A DNA stretch of 64,000 nt from Pseudomonas fluorescens. GTDB taxonomy: Bacteria; Pseudomonadota; Gammaproteobacteria; Pseudomonadales; Pseudomonadaceae. Below are positions 47,214 to 57,272 of this stretch, in pieces. Below the pieces are notes generated by a model, which made no database searches, was not told the DNA's origin, and was given only the letters and a program-made list of their open reading frames with translations. Within the stretch, counting starts at the first letter, position 1. Each line of letters opens with the position of its first letter. The stretch lies in contig NZ_CABVHQ010000022.1 in the NCBI RefSeq assembly GCF_902497895.1, positions 1-64,000 of the forward strand, read 5' to 3'. The translations under genes were made by a program, and so were the position numbers.

Positions 47214-48365
47214 ATGCACGACCTTGAATTGAGTGAAGAGCAAGTCATGATCCGCGACATGGCCCGGGACTTTGCCCGCCGTGAAATCGCGCCGCACGCC
47301 CAGGCCTGGGAAAAGGCCGGCTGGATCGATGACGCCCTGGTGGCGAAGATGGGCGAGCTGGGCTTGCTCGGCATGGTGGTCCCCGAGGAATGGGGCGGCA
47401 CCTATGTCGATTACGTTGCCTATGCCCTGGCGGTGGAAGAAATCTCCGCCGGTGACGGCGCCACCGGGGCCTTGATGAGCATCCACAATTCGGTGGGCTG
47501 CGGGCCGGTGATGAATTACGGGACCGAAGCGCAGAAACAGACCTGGCTGCCGGATCTGGCCAGCGGCCAGGCCATCGGCTGCTTCGCCCTGACCGAACCC
47601 CAGGCCGGTTCCGAAGCCCACAACCTGCGCACCCGCGCCGAGTTGCGCGACGGCCAGTGGGTGATCAACGGCGCCAAGCAATTCGTCAGCAATGGCAAAC
47701 GGGCCAAGCTGGCCATTGTGTTTGCGGTGACTGATCCGGATCTGGGTAAAAAGGGTATTTCCGCGTTCCTGGTGCCGACCGACACCCCGGGTTTCATCGT
47801 CGACCGGACCGAACACAAGATGGGCATCCGCGCTTCGGACACCTGCGCCGTGACCCTCAACCAATGCACCATTCCCGAAGCCAACCTGCTGGGTGAACGC
47901 GGCAAGGGCCTGGCGATTGCCTTGTCCAATCTGGAAGGCGGTCGAATCGGTATCGCCGCACAAGCCCTGGGCATTGCTCGTGCGGCCTTTGAAGCAGCGC
48001 TGGCCTACGCCCGCGATCGGGTGCAGTTCGACAAACCGATCATCGAGCACCAGAGCATCGCCAACCTGCTGGCGGACATGCACACCCGCCTGAACGCGGC
48101 GCGCCTGTTGATTTTGCACGCGGCGCGGCTGCGCAGCGCCGGCAAACCCTGCCTGTCGGAAGCCTCACAGGCCAAGCTGTTTGCCTCGGAAATGGCGGAA
48201 AAGGTCTGTTCTTCGGCGATCCAGATCCACGGCGGTTACGGTTATCTGGAAGATTATCCGGTGGAGCGCTACTACCGCGATGCGCGGATTACCCAGATTT
48301 ATGAAGGGTCGAGCGAGATACAGCGGATGGTGATTGCGCGGGATTTGAAGAACTATCAGATCTGA
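47214..48365 (+). CDS. Acyl-CoA dehydrogenase, probably isobutyryl-CoA dehydrogenase
   Basis: A flavoprotein of 383 aa that makes the 2,3-double bond in an acyl-CoA. FAD-binding motif [30 protein letters not shown] and the C-terminal [20 protein letters not shown]; the catalytic base region reads [16 protein letters not shown]. The gene is 3 nt downstream of the HIBYL-CoA hydrolase, which points to the valine pathway (isobutyryl-CoA to methacrylyl-CoA). It resembles the second dehydrogenase at 49285-50412 but they lie in opposite directions. Exact chain specificity cannot be read. Confidence 0.9.
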   Translation: MHDLELSEEQVMIRDMARDFARREIAPHAQAWEKAGWIDDALVAKMGELGLLGMVVPEEWGGTYVDYVAYALAVEEISAGDGATGALMSIHNSVGCGPVMNYGTEAQKQTWLPDLASGQAIGCFALTEPQAGSEAHNLRTRAELRDGQWVINGAKQFVSNGKRAKLAIVFAVTDPDLGKKGISAFLVPTDTPGFIVDRTEHKMGIRASDTCAVTLNQCTIPEANLLGERGKGLAIALSNLEGGRIGIAAQALGIARAAFEAALAYARDRVQFDKPIIEHQSIANLLADMHTRLNAARLLILHAARLRSAGKPCLSEASQAKLFASEMAEKVCSSAIQIHGGYGYLEDYPVERYYRDARITQIYEGSSEIQRMVIARDLKNYQI

Positions 48366-48368
48366 AGC

Positions 48369-48470
48369 AAAAGATCGCAGCCTATCGGCAGCTCCTACGG
48401 GATTTGCGTACACCCGGTATTAACGGGTGAACGCGGTCGGTGTAGGAGCTGCCGCAGGCTGCGATCTTTT
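48369..48470. repeat. REPIN, GTAGGAGCTGCCGCAGGCTG class
   Basis: GATCGCAGCCTATCGGCAGC at 48371 faces GTAGGAGCTGCCGCAGGCTG ending AGATCTTTT-like at 48470. It lies between two convergent genes. Confidence 0.8.
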
Positions 48471-48482
48471 CAAGGCACCAAT

Positions 48483-49256
48483 TTACTTCCCTTTAAACTG
48501 CGCCGCACGCTTGTCGATAAACGCCGCCATCCCTTCCTTGCGATCTTCGATGGCAAATGCCGCATGGAACACCCGGCGTTCGAAACGCACGCCTTCGGAC
48601 AGGCTGACTTCAAAGGCGCGATTCACGCTTTCCTTGACCATCATCGCGATCGGCAGGGATTTGCTGGCGATCACCGCCGCCACTTTCAGCGCCTCTTCAA
48701 GCAGTTCATCCACCGGCACGATGCGCGCCACGATCCCGGCGCGTTCGGCTTCCACCGCATCGATCAAGCGCCCGCTCAGGCACATCTCCATGGCCTTGGC
48801 CTTGCCCACTGCGCGGGTCAGGCGCTGGGTGCCGCCCATGCCCGGCAGTACGCCGAGGTTGATTTCCGGCTGGCCGAATCTGGCGTTGTCGCCGGCCAGG
48901 ATGAAGTCGCACATCAACGCCAGCTCACAGCCACCACCCAGGGCAAACCCGGCGACCGCGGCGATGATCGGCTTGCGGCGGTTGGCCACTCGATCACTGT
49001 CGCTGAACAGATCGTCGAGGTAGATCTGCGGATAGGTCAGCTCGGCCATTTCCTTGATGTCGGCACCGGCGGCGAAGGCCTTCTTCGACCCCGTGAGCAC
49101 GATACAGCCGATTTCGGGGTTGGCTTCCAGGCCATCCAGGGCCTGGTTCAACTCGCTGACGATCTGCGCATTCAGCGCATTCAAGGCTTGTGGGCGGTTG
49201 AGGGTAATCAGACCGACGCGGCCGTGGATTTCCAACAAAATCGTTTCATAGCTCAT
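48483..49256 (-). CDS. Enoyl-CoA hydratase
   Basis: Adds water to a trans-2-enoyl-CoA in fatty or branched acyl-CoA breakdown. The 257 aa protein has the two catalytic glutamates of true hydratases, in [12 protein letters not shown] and [15 protein letters not shown], and the oxyanion segments [11 protein letters not shown] and [12 protein letters not shown] start at ATG 49256 ([12 protein letters not shown]), with AGGAA 5 nt before it; the frame extends to 49355 but that part reads into the preceding gene. It is the last of five genes on the minus strand for isoleucine-type catabolism. Confidence 0.92.
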   Translation of the reverse strand: MSYETILLEIHGRVGLITLNRPQALNALNAQIVSELNQALDGLEANPEIGCIVLTGSKKAFAAGADIKEMAELTYPQIYLDDLFSDSDRVANRRKPIIAAVAGFALGGGCELALMCDFILAGDNARFGQPEINLGVLPGMGGTQRLTRAVGKAKAMEMCLSGRLIDAVEAERAGIVARIVPVDELLEEALKVAAVIASKSLPIAMMVKESVNRAFEVSLSEGVRFERRVFHAAFAIEDRKEGMAAFIDKRAAQFKGK

Positions 49257-49284
49257 GAATAGTTCCTGATTCAACGGTAGAGAT

Positions 49285-50412
49285 TCAAAGATTGCGCGAA
49301 ATAACCATGCGCTGAATGTCGCTGGTGCCTTCGTAGATCTGGCAGACGCGCACATCGCGGTAAATGCGTTCCAACGGGAAGTCGCTCAAATAGCCATAGC
49401 CACCGAGGGTTTGCAAGGCTGAAGAACAGACCTTCTCGGCCATCTCCGAGGCGAACAGCTTGGCCATCGACGCTTCCACCAGCGCCGGCTTGCCGCTGTC
49501 GCGCAGGGCCGCGGCGTAATGCACCATCTGCCGGGCGACGGCAATCTGGGTGGCCATGTCTGCCAGGCGAAAGGCCACGGCCTGGTGCTCGATCAGGGTC
49601 TTGCCGAAACTTTCCCGCTCGCGGGCATAGTCACGGGCCGCTTCAAACGCGGCGCGGGCCATGCCCACCGATTGCGAGGCAATGCCGACACGCCCGCCTT
49701 CGAGGTTGGCCAGGGCGATCCTGTAGCCTTCACCCTCCTCGCCCAGGCGATTGGCGACCGGCACTTTCACGTCCTCGAACAGAATCTGGCAGGTGTCCGA
49801 GGCATGCTGGCCGAGTTTGTCTTCGATCCGCGCGACCTTGTAGCCCGGCGTGTCGGTCGGCACGATAAACGCGCTGATGCCGCGTTTGCCGGCACTTGGA
49901 TCGGTCACCGCAAACACAATCACCACCCCGGCGTTTTGCCCGGAAGTGATGAACTGTTTGCAGCCATTGAGTACGTAGTGGTCGCCGTTCAGCCGGGCCC
50001 GGGTTTTCAGGCCGCTGGCGTCGGAGCCGGCCTGGGGTTCGGTCAGGGCAAAGGCCCCGAGCATCGCGCCGCTGGCCAGGGGTTTGAGGAATTGCTCTTT
50101 CTGTTGATCGTTGCCGTACTTGAGGATCGGTACGCAACCCACCGAGTTGTGCACGCTCATGATGGTCGAGCAGGCGCCGTCACCGGCGGCGATTTCTTCC
50201 AGGGCCATGGCGTAGGCCAGATAACCGGTGTCGCACCCGCCCCATTGCTCCGGCACCAACATGCCGAAAAAACCCAGCGCGGCCATCTCACCGATAGCTT
50301 CCTTGGGGAAGCGATGTTCGCGATCCCACTCGGCAGCGAAGGGTTTCAGGCGTTCCTGGGCGAACTGCCGGGCCGCTTCGCTGATCTGCAGTTGTTCGTC
50401 ATTGGGGAGCAT
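49285..50412 (-). CDS. Acyl-CoA dehydrogenase, probably 2-methylbutyryl/short-chain
   Basis: A 375 aa FAD enzyme with [34 protein letters not shown] and the catalytic glutamate in [18 protein letters not shown], typical of short/branched-chain dehydrogenases. It begins 9 nt after the thiolase gene with AAGGA at a good distance. Together with the hydratase, SDR and thiolase it forms a complete beta-oxidation set, as required for isoleucine-derived 2-methylbutyryl-CoA. Straight short-chain substrates are the alternative. Confidence 0.9.
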   Translation of the reverse strand: MLPNDEQLQISEAARQFAQERLKPFAAEWDREHRFPKEAIGEMAALGFFGMLVPEQWGGCDTGYLAYAMALEEIAAGDGACSTIMSVHNSVGCVPILKYGNDQQKEQFLKPLASGAMLGAFALTEPQAGSDASGLKTRARLNGDHYVLNGCKQFITSGQNAGVVIVFAVTDPSAGKRGISAFIVPTDTPGYKVARIEDKLGQHASDTCQILFEDVKVPVANRLGEEGEGYRIALANLEGGRVGIASQSVGMARAAFEAARDYARERESFGKTLIEHQAVAFRLADMATQIAVARQMVHYAAALRDSGKPALVEASMAKLFASEMAEKVCSSALQTLGGYGYLSDFPLERIYRDVRVCQIYEGTSDIQRMVISRNL

Positions 50413-50421
50413 AAGGATTCC

Positions 50422-51615
50422 TTAATACAAAACTTCAACAGCCATGGCCGTGGCTTCGCCGCCGCCGATGCAGATGGCCGCCACGCCTCGATGCAGGCCT
50501 TTCTGGCGCAGGGCCGAAAGCAGCGTCACCAGAATCCGTGCACCGGATGCGCCTATCGGGTGGCCCAGGGCGCAGGCGCCGCCGTGGATGTTGACCTTTT
50601 CATGGGGGATTTCCAGTTTGCTCATGGTCACCAGACTGACCACCGCAAACGCTTCGTTGACCTCGAACAGCTCGACTTCATCCAGCGACCAGCCGGTCTT
50701 GTCCATCAGCTTCTTGATAGCCCCGACCGGTGCCACCGGGAACAGGCCCGGCGTATCGGCGAACGCCGCATGGCCGTGAATCACCGCCAGTGGCTTGAGG
50801 CCACGGTTTTGCGCCTCGGAGCGACGCATCAAGAGCAATGCCGCGGCGCCGTCGGAAATCGAACTGGAGTTGGCCGCGGTCACCGTACCGCCTTCGCGGA
50901 ACGCCGGTTTCAGACTGCCGATCTTGTCCAGCCTGGCTTTGGGCGGTTGCTCATCGTCGATGATCAGCTTCTGCTCTTTGCCGACCATGACCTGCAATGA
51001 GACGATCTCGGCGGCGAAACTGCCGTCGTTGATGGCCTGCTGGGCACGAGTCGTCGACTCAATGGCAAACGCATCCTGGGCTTCGCGAGTGAAACCGTTG
51101 GCTTGCGCGCAATCCTCGGCAAAGGTGCCCATCAGGCGGCCCTTGTCGTAGGCATCTTCCAGGCCGTCGAGGAACATATGGTCGATGACCTGGCCATGGC
51201 CCATGCGGTAGCCGCTACGGGCGCGGTCCAGCAGGTACGGTGCGTTGGACATGCTTTCCATGCCGCCGGCAATCACCACCTCGGCGCTGCCGGCAACAAG
51301 CATGTCGTGGGCCAGGATGGCCGCTTCCATGCCGGAACCGCACATTTTGTTCAGGGTGGTGCAGCGGGTCGACTTGTCGAGGCCGGCACCCAGTGCCGCC
51401 TGGCGCGCAGGCGCCTGGCCGAGACCGGCCGGGAGTACGCAGCCGAACAACACTTCGTCTACAGCCTCGGGGGCAACGCCGGAGCGCTCAACAGCGGCGC
51501 GAATCGCGGCGGCACCCAGTTGCGGCGCGGTGAGGCTTTTCAGTTCGCCCTGGAAAGCGCCCATCGGGGTGCGGACGGCGCTGACGATAACAATCGGATC
51601 GTTGGAAATTGTCAT
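50422..51615 (-). CDS. Acetyl-CoA C-acyltransferase (thiolase)
   Basis: Cleaves a 3-ketoacyl-CoA with CoA. The 397 aa protein has the nucleophilic cysteine in LNKMCGSGMEAA, the GGACALGHPIGASGARI histidine motif and the second cysteine in CIGGGEATAMAV. In this set the expected reaction is 2-methylacetoacetyl-CoA to propionyl-CoA plus acetyl-CoA. A perfect AAGGAG precedes the ATG at 51615. It sits between the dehydrogenase gene and the SDR gene with gaps of about 10 nt. Confidence 0.93.
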   Translation of the reverse strand: MTISNDPIVIVSAVRTPMGAFQGELKSLTAPQLGAAAIRAAVERSGVAPEAVDEVLFGCVLPAGLGQAPARQAALGAGLDKSTRCTTLNKMCGSGMEAAILAHDMLVAGSAEVVIAGGMESMSNAPYLLDRARSGYRMGHGQVIDHMFLDGLEDAYDKGRLMGTFAEDCAQANGFTREAQDAFAIESTTRAQQAINDGSFAAEIVSLQVMVGKEQKLIIDDEQPPKARLDKIGSLKPAFREGGTVTAANSSSISDGAAALLLMRRSEAQNRGLKPLAVIHGHAAFADTPGLFPVAPVGAIKKLMDKTGWSLDEVELFEVNEAFAVVSLVTMSKLEIPHEKVNIHGGACALGHPIGASGARILVTLLSALRQKGLHRGVAAICIGGGEATAMAVEVLY

Positions 51616-51627
51616 GACAAATTCTCC

Positions 51628-52395
51628 TTACTTGGCGGCCATGCGCAAGGCACCGTCGAGACGGATCACCTCGCCATTGAGCATGCTGTTTTCAATGATA
51701 TGCCTAACCAGCGCAGCGTACTCGGACGGTTTGCCCAGACGCGGCGGGAACGGCACGCCGGCGGCCAGGGAGTCGCGAACTTCCTGGGTCATGCCGGCCA
51801 TCATCGGCGTTTCGAAGATCCCTGGCGCGATGGTCATCACGCGGATGCCGTAGCGCGCCAGTTCACGGGCGGCAGGCAGCGTCAGGCTGGCAATCGCGCC
51901 TTTGGACGCGGCATAGGCCGCCTGGCCGATCTGGCCATCGAAGGCCGCGGCCGAGGCGGTGTTGATGATCACCCCGCGCTCGCCGTCGGCATCGGCCTGG
52001 CCTTCGGCAATGGCCGCGGCCGCCAGACGCAGCAGATTGAAACTGCCGATCAGGTTGACGTTGATCACCTGGCTGAAGCTGTCCAGGCTGTGGGGACCGT
52101 TCTTGCCGAGGATTTTCTCGCCACGCACGATGCCCGCGCAGTTGACCAGCCCATGCAGGCCGCCAAAAGTGGCGACCGCCGCCTTGACTGCTGCCTCGGC
52201 GGCGGCTTCCTGGCTGATATCGGCGACGACGCTCTGCGCCCGCGGACCCAGCTTTTGCGCTTGGGCGGCCACGGCTTCGGCGTTCATATCCACCAGCATC
52301 ACCTTGGCGCCGGCGGCCACCAGCATTTCAGCGGTAGCGGCGCCCAGGCCGGATGCGCCGCCGCTGACCAGAAAAATCTTGTTTTCGATCTGCAT
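51628..52395 (-). CDS. SDR 3-hydroxyacyl-CoA dehydrogenase (HSD17B10-like)
   Basis: A short-chain dehydrogenase of 255 aa that oxidises 3-hydroxy (likely 2-methyl-3-hydroxybutyryl) CoA with NAD+. It has [20 protein letters not shown] at the nucleotide site, NCAGI, and the catalytic YxxxK in [24 protein letters not shown] follows. This is the HADH2/HSD17B10 group. Two adjacent ATGs are possible; I choose the second (52395, MQIENK), which lies 7 nt after AAGGA. The frame is open further 5' into the AMP-ligase gene but this is an overlap artefact. Confidence 0.92.
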   Translation of the reverse strand: MQIENKIFLVSGGASGLGAATAEMLVAAGAKVMLVDMNAEAVAAQAQKLGPRAQSVVADISQEAAAEAAVKAAVATFGGLHGLVNCAGIVRGEKILGKNGPHSLDSFSQVINVNLIGSFNLLRLAAAAIAEGQADADGERGVIINTASAAAFDGQIGQAAYAASKGAIASLTLPAARELARYGIRVMTIAPGIFETPMMAGMTQEVRDSLAAGVPFPPRLGKPSEYAALVRHIIENSMLNGEVIRLDGALRMAAK

Positions 52396-52411
52396 CATTT
52401 TTTCCTTCGGT

Positions 52412-54076
52412 TCAAACCTTGTGAGCCGCGGCCTCTTGAGCCTTGGCGATTTCCTGGTTGCGCAAGATAAAGCGCTGCAACTTGCCGCTTGGGGTTTTCG
52501 GCAACTCGCTGACAAATTCGATTTCACGGGGGTACGAGTGCGCCGCCAGGCGCTTGCGCACATGCTGGCGCAGTTCTTCGGCCAGCTCCGGCGAAGCACG
52601 GTATTGCGCGCTGAGCACGACGAAGGCTTTGACCAGTTCGGTGCGCTCCGGATCCGGCTTGCCGACCACCGCCGCTTCAACCACTGCCGGGTGTTCGATC
52701 AGCGCGCTTTCCACGTCGAACGGGCCAACCCGATAGCCTGAAGTGGTGATCACGTCATCACTGCGGCCGACGAAACTGATGCTGCCGTCCGGGTTCAGCT
52801 CCACGGTGTCGCCGCTGAGGTAGTAATTGCCGACGAAGGCTTTGGTTGCAGCGCCTTCGTAGCCGGCGAACCAGCACATCGGTGACTGGGCGCGGTCGAT
52901 GGCCAGAATCCCCGGATGCCCGACCGGCAATTCCTCGAAGTTCTCATCGAGCACCACGATCCGGTGTCCCGGTGAGGCGAACCCGGCCGAACCGACATGT
53001 ACCGGGTGCTCCAGCGCGTGGTGGTTGCACAGCACCATGCCCAGTTCGGTCTGGCCGTAATGGTCATGGATGACCACGCCGAGGTTGTCGGCGAACCAGC
53101 GGATCACTTCCGGGTTCAGCGGCTCGCCGGCGCTGCTGACGATCCGCAGCTTGCCCTTGATCGAGCGGGCGAACTCGTCACCGCCGGCGATCAGCAAGCG
53201 ATAGGCGGTCGGCGAACCGGTCAGGTTGGTGATGCCGTACTTGTTGATCACCCGGCAGGTGCTTTCCAGGGTGAACGGGCCATCGTAGAAAGTGATCGGA
53301 TGGCCCATGGCCAAGGGGCCGGTGACGCCGAAATAGATGCCATAAGCCCAACCCGGATCGGCGACGTTCCAGAACGCGTCTTCCGGGCGCAGGTCCACTG
53401 CGTCGCGGGTGTAGCTCTGGAACGCCACGATTGCCTTGAGCGGTACCGACAGGGCCTTGGAGGGGCCCGTGGTGCCCGAGGTGAACATCAGCAGGAAAGG
53501 ATCTTCGCCGCTGAGCAGCACCGGCTCACAGTCCGCCGAATAATTGGCCTGTTCGGCCCAGAAACTGAAATCGCCGCGCACGATGCCCAGGCCCTTGGGG
53601 CCGCCGACTGTGACGATGGTCGGGCAGTCGGGCACTTCGCTGAGCTTGGAACGGTTGCCGGCATCGGTCACCACCACGGCGGCACCGGAGCTGCTCAGTC
53701 GATGCTCGATGGCCTTGGGGCCGAAAGCGGTAAACAGCGGCTGATAGACCGCACCGATGCGCCAGGTGGCGAGGACGGTGATCAGCAATTCGACATTGCG
53801 CGGCAACAGGCCGGCGACCTTGTCGCCCTTCCTGACGCCCTGGGCCAGCAGGAAGTTGGCGAAGCGCGCGGCCTTGTCCTGCAACTCGCTGAAGGTATAG
53901 GTCGCACTGGCGCCGTCGCGGCCTTCCCAGAACAACGCAATACGCCCGGGCAAGGCGTGCCGGTCGCAGCACTCGACACAGGCATTGAGCCCCGCCAGTG
54001 TGCCCTTGAGGGCTTCATCGACAGTTTTTTGGTAATCGAATTGTGCAGTGGCAGCCAGGTAATCGCGCATCGCCAT
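52412..54076 (-). CDS. AMP-binding acyl-CoA synthetase
   Basis: Activates a carboxylic acid to its CoA ester with ATP. The 554 aa protein shows the P-loop-like [30 protein letters not shown] (A5), [16 protein letters not shown] (A7), [15 protein letters not shown] (A8) and the catalytic lysine in [11 protein letters not shown] (A10). It is the first gene of the five-gene minus-strand set; the substrate is probably a short branched acid. Two ATGs, 54076 and 54070, are possible, with GAGGG just upstream; the first is used here. The AraC regulator gene lies upstream in the same direction beyond a REP-rich gap. Confidence 0.9.
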   Translation of the reverse strand: MAMRDYLAATAQFDYQKTVDEALKGTLAGLNACVECCDRHALPGRIALFWEGRDGASATYTFSELQDKAARFANFLLAQGVRKGDKVAGLLPRNVELLITVLATWRIGAVYQPLFTAFGPKAIEHRLSSSGAAVVVTDAGNRSKLSEVPDCPTIVTVGGPKGLGIVRGDFSFWAEQANYSADCEPVLLSGEDPFLLMFTSGTTGPSKALSVPLKAIVAFQSYTRDAVDLRPEDAFWNVADPGWAYGIYFGVTGPLAMGHPITFYDGPFTLESTCRVINKYGITNLTGSPTAYRLLIAGGDEFARSIKGKLRIVSSAGEPLNPEVIRWFADNLGVVIHDHYGQTELGMVLCNHHALEHPVHVGSAGFASPGHRIVVLDENFEELPVGHPGILAIDRAQSPMCWFAGYEGAATKAFVGNYYLSGDTVELNPDGSISFVGRSDDVITTSGYRVGPFDVESALIEHPAVVEAAVVGKPDPERTELVKAFVVLSAQYRASPELAEELRQHVRKRLAAHSYPREIEFVSELPKTPSGKLQRFILRNQEIAKAQEAAAHKV

Positions 54077-54287
54077 AATCCCTCATTATTCTATTTGGAC
54101 GGGAACCACATAAAAATCAGGGAAATACTCACCCCGCAGGGGGTGCAGGGCAATGGTCAAAGCTATCAAGTTGTTTGACTGGTTTGGCCAAGGATCAGGG
54201 ATCTGTTGCCTGTGCCGGCGCTATCGCGAGCAAGCTCGCCTACGGGGCTTTACGCTCGATCGAGATATTCGGGTGTGCCCGGTTGGC

Positions 54288-54342
54288 GTAGGAGCTGGGT
54301 AGGAGCTGTGTAGGAGCTGTGTAGGAGCTGTGTAGGAGCTGT
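54288..54342. repeat. 11-bp tandem repeat (GTAGGAGCTGT), five copies
   Basis: GTAGGAGCTG(G/T) is repeated five times head to tail. The unit equals the outer end of the GTAGGAGCTGCCGCAGGCTG REP class, so it looks like expansion of a REP edge. Related half REP elements are at 54222-54245 and 54410-54442; together they fill the 369-bp gap 54077-54445. Confidence 0.9.
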
Positions 54343-54445
54343 CGAGTGAAACGAGGCTGCAATCTTTTGATCCTGGCGTCCATTCAGACAACGAGTTGTC
54401 TGTGGGAAAGATCAAAAGATCGCAGCCTTCGGCAGCTCCTACCCG

Positions 54446-55462
54446 CTACCCCGCCTCATTCAGGATCAAACTCCGATAATGCCCGGGATTGGACCCCGAC
54501 CATTTGCGAAACGCCTTGTAGAACGAACTGGCATCGGCAAACCCCAGCCGCGTGGCGATCTCGGCGAAGCTGATCTGCGGCTCGGCCAGCCAGAGAACCG
54601 CCAGTTCCTTGCGCACGCTGTCTTTGAGCCCTTGGTAGGTCTGACCCTCTTCGGCCAGACGGCGGCGCAAGGTCGAGGCCGACATGCACAGGCTTTGCGC
54701 CAGGCTCTCGGTTTCCGGCCAGCCTTCGGCGGGCAACTGGCGCAGATCGTGTTTGATCCGGCTGGCCAGGCTTTCGGGATCGCGATACTTGACCAGGATA
54801 TTGGCCGGCGCATGGGCCAGAAACCGCTTGAGCTCTTCACGGCTGCGCTTGATCGGCAGCTCGAGGCAATCGGCGGCAAAAATCATCCGGGTTCGCGGTC
54901 GATCGAAGCGCAGGTTCTGGGAAAACATGACCTTATAGTCGTCGCAAAAATCCGGTTCCGGGCAACGCAGCTCAACGGCCAGGATCGGAATCCGCCGCCC
55001 GGCCAGCCAGCAGGCGACGCCGTGGACGATCATCCAATAGGTGAAATAGGTGAACGCCCGGCGTGGCTCCTGCTCGTCCTCCAGCAGGACGATTTCCGCC
55101 AGGCTTTGCTGCTGAACCAGCTGCGCCGGCATCCGCTCGAGCATCAGCGACAAAAAACCCAGACCCGACTCCAGTCCCGCGGCCAGGGTCAATTGCGCCA
55201 TCGACGAGCGACAGAGAAACTCCAGGCTGCCGGATTTGAGCTTGCGTGGATCCATGCCGAAGAATTCATCATCCATGCGCCGGGCCAGCAGGCGCCATAG
55301 ACGTGCATAGTCGGTGGCCGGGACCCGCGCCAGCGGTTGATCGAGCAGCGCCGGATCCATGCCGACCTTGTTCAGTACTTCATCCGTCGCAGGGCCAGGC
55401 GCACAGCTCTGCAGCAGCGCTTCGCGTACGAGCTGGATGGAGATGGTGTCTTTTTCCGACAT
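54446..55462 (-). CDS. AraC-family transcriptional regulator (OruR/ArgR-like N-terminal domain)
   Basis: A 338 aa regulator. The N-terminal about 240 residues match the Arabinose_bd (AraC N-terminal) domain of the OruR group (LWRLLARRMDDEFFGM). The C-terminal HTH pair includes SASTLRRRLAEEGQTYQGL and EIATRLGFADASSFYKAFRKWSG. The ATG at 55462 (MSEKDTISIQ) is used; the start has no strong ribosome site and a TTG further up at 55486 is possible. Its place directly upstream of the AMP-ligase gene, on the same strand, suggests that it controls the acyl-CoA catabolic genes, as related regulators do beside similar gene sets in other Pseudomonas. Confidence 0.9.
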   Translation of the reverse strand: MSEKDTISIQLVREALLQSCAPGPATDEVLNKVGMDPALLDQPLARVPATDYARLWRLLARRMDDEFFGMDPRKLKSGSLEFLCRSSMAQLTLAAGLESGLGFLSLMLERMPAQLVQQQSLAEIVLLEDEQEPRRAFTYFTYWMIVHGVACWLAGRRIPILAVELRCPEPDFCDDYKVMFSQNLRFDRPRTRMIFAADCLELPIKRSREELKRFLAHAPANILVKYRDPESLASRIKHDLRQLPAEGWPETESLAQSLCMSASTLRRRLAEEGQTYQGLKDSVRKELAVLWLAEPQISFAEIATRLGFADASSFYKAFRKWSGSNPGHYRSLILNEAG

Positions 55463-55510
55463 CGACGATTGCACTGCCCTGCGCAAATGAATGGGGCGCT
55501 CATCTTAACG

Positions 55511-55620
55511 TGTAGGAGCTGGCGCAGCCTGCGATCTTTTGGCGATTTTGGGGATTGCCCAAGATCAAGGTCAAGGTCAAGGTCAAGGTCAAAAGATCGC
55601 AGCCTGCGGCAGCTCCTACA
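55511..55620. repeat. REPIN with TCAAGG tandem insert
   Basis: TGTAGGAGCTGGCGCAGCCT at 55511 faces GATCGCAGCCTGCGGCAGCT with CCTACA ending 55620. Between them the hexamer TCAAGG is repeated about four times (55565-55590), just before the right arm. Confidence 0.85.
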
Positions 55621-55633
55621 GAGACGCCAGGCC

Positions 55634-56977
55634 TTACAGAATGCGATAGAGCAAGCGCTCGATGCGCAACCGGCGGACCCGGCGCAAGAACTTGCCGACC
55701 GCCGCCGGGTACTCCACCAGGGTTTCCAGCTGCTGATACTGCTCGATGCGGCGAGTGTTGCGGAAAATCTCCAGCAGCTCAGCCTCCCGAGGTTCCTTCA
55801 ATTGGTTTTTCGGGTCATCGATCAGCAAGCCGTTTTCCAGGTCCAGGCGAAACGCTCGCGGATTCAGGTTGTTGCCGGTCAGCAAGGTGTAACGCTGATC
55901 GACCCACAGGCCCTTGAGGTGATAGGTATTGTCGCCATCGCGCCACAGGTGCAGGTTCAGCTTGCCGTTGTCGATCATCCGCTGATGGCGCTTGGCGAAG
56001 CGTCGCAGGCTGATTTCATACAGGTACGGCAGCGCGGCAATGACCTTGAACGGTTCGCTCGGCGGAATGTAGAAGTCATTGGCGGTCTTGTCGCCGACCA
56101 CGATATCGACTTTCACCCCGCGGGCCAGCGCCCGGTTGATTTCCCGGGTCACGGCCAGCGGCAGGTTGAAATACGGCGTGCAGATCGTCAATTGTCCCTG
56201 GGCGCTGGCAATCAACTCGCAGATCACCCGGCTCAATGGATTGTTCTTGCCGACCCCCAGCAGCGGGCTCACCGACAACCCCTCCTTGCTCAGGCTGCCG
56301 CAGGTGGTGTCGTAGGCCGCGTACTTCAGGCGACTGCGCAGATCACCGATGTCGTTGCGCAGGCTGCGGGTAGTCGGCAGGTTCGGCAGATCGAGGCGGT
56401 GCACGGCTCTGGAGCCGATCAGCCCGTGCTCGATCAGGTGCTGCATGGAGTCGGCCAGGGCGCTGTTGCGCAGCACGTGATAGCGATCGAAACGGTACTT
56501 GTCGAACTTGTGCAGATAGACGTTGTTCAGGCTGGCGCCGCTGTAGATCACGCAGTCATCGATCACGAAGCCTTTGAGGTGCAACACGCCGAACAACTCG
56601 CGAGTCTGCACCGGCACCCCGTACACCGGCACTTCACTGGCGTGGGTGCGGGTTTGCTCTTGATACCAGGCCGAATTGCCCGGCTGCTTGCCGGCACCGA
56701 TCAATCCGCGCTGGGCCCGCAACCAGTCGACCACCACCACTACATCCAGTTCGGGCCGGGCGGCCTTGGCGGCGTGCAAGGCATCGAAAATTTCCTGGCC
56801 GGCTTCATCCTGTTGCAGGTAAAGCGCGACGATATAGATGCGCTGCGTCGCCTGGGCGATTTTCTCCAGCAGGCAACGGCGGAATTCGGCGGCACCGGAC
56901 AAGATGGTGACGGCATCGGCGGTCAGCGGAAAACTGCGTAGTTTAGGCAGCAGGGAGCGTTTGAAAAGCGACGGCAT
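55634..56977 (-). CDS. pssA: CDP-diacylglycerol-serine O-phosphatidyltransferase (phospholipase D type)
   Basis: Makes phosphatidylserine, the precursor of phosphatidylethanolamine, on the inner face of the membrane. The 447 aa protein has two HKD motifs: HLKGFVIDDCVIYSGASLNN and YHLKGLWVDQRYTLLTGNN, as in E. coli PssA (451 aa). It is peripheral, with no membrane helix, and the C-terminus is strongly basic. The start at 56977 (MPSLFKRSLL) gives the usual length. It stands alone between REP elements. Confidence 0.93.
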   Translation of the reverse strand: MPSLFKRSLLPKLRSFPLTADAVTILSGAAEFRRCLLEKIAQATQRIYIVALYLQQDEAGQEIFDALHAAKAARPELDVVVVVDWLRAQRGLIGAGKQPGNSAWYQEQTRTHASEVPVYGVPVQTRELFGVLHLKGFVIDDCVIYSGASLNNVYLHKFDKYRFDRYHVLRNSALADSMQHLIEHGLIGSRAVHRLDLPNLPTTRSLRNDIGDLRSRLKYAAYDTTCGSLSKEGLSVSPLLGVGKNNPLSRVICELIASAQGQLTICTPYFNLPLAVTREINRALARGVKVDIVVGDKTANDFYIPPSEPFKVIAALPYLYEISLRRFAKRHQRMIDNGKLNLHLWRDGDNTYHLKGLWVDQRYTLLTGNNLNPRAFRLDLENGLLIDDPKNQLKEPREAELLEIFRNTRRIEQYQQLETLVEYPAAVGKFLRRVRRLRIERLLYRIL

Positions 56978-57062
56978 AGGGCTCGCAAAAGGTCGAATCC
57001 GAAGAGCGGATGAGCTTACACCATGCGTACGCCCGGGTCTTCTGGTGAGCGGAAGATCAAAA

Positions 57063-57207
57063 GATTAAAAGATTAAAAGATTAAAAGATTAAAAGATTAA
57101 AAGATTAAAAGATCGCAGCCTGCGGCAGCTCCTACGCCGATCGTGTACACCCGCAATAACTGGATGAACATCGATCCCGTAGGAGCTGCCGCAGGCTGCG
57201 ATCTTTT
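57063..57207. repeat. 8-bp tandem (GATTAAAA x6) joined to a REPIN
   Basis: Six perfect copies of GATTAAAA cover 57063-57110, preceded by one variant (GATCAAAA) and followed at once by GATCGCAGCCTGCGGCAGCT, the left arm of a REPIN that ends near 57207. The normal edge of this class is GATCAAAAGATCGCAG, so the array is an expansion of that edge. Confidence 0.92.
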
Positions 57208-57236
57208 GCGGCCAGAAAGAACAACAAAATATCCAC

Positions 57237-57265
57237 TTGACCAAGGAGAACGAACGTTCTACTGT
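57237..57265 (+). promoter_or_regulatory. Sigma-70 promoter with palindromic operator for the TetR gene
   Basis: TTGACC (57237-57242) and TACTGT (57260-57265) are spaced by exactly 17 bp. The spacer ends in GAACGAACGTTC (57248-57259), containing the perfect palindrome GAACGTTC, which is a good candidate for autorepression by the TetR protein. A related GAACGTTA lies at 57864-57871, upstream of the next gene. Confidence 0.6.
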
Positions 57266-57272
57266 TAACCAC

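Noticed and set aside
57055..57207. CRISPR array
   Set aside because: The repeats are head-to-tail 8-mers without spacers followed by a palindromic REPIN; no cas genes are in the window. Other repeat clusters are inverted pairs, not spaced direct repeats.
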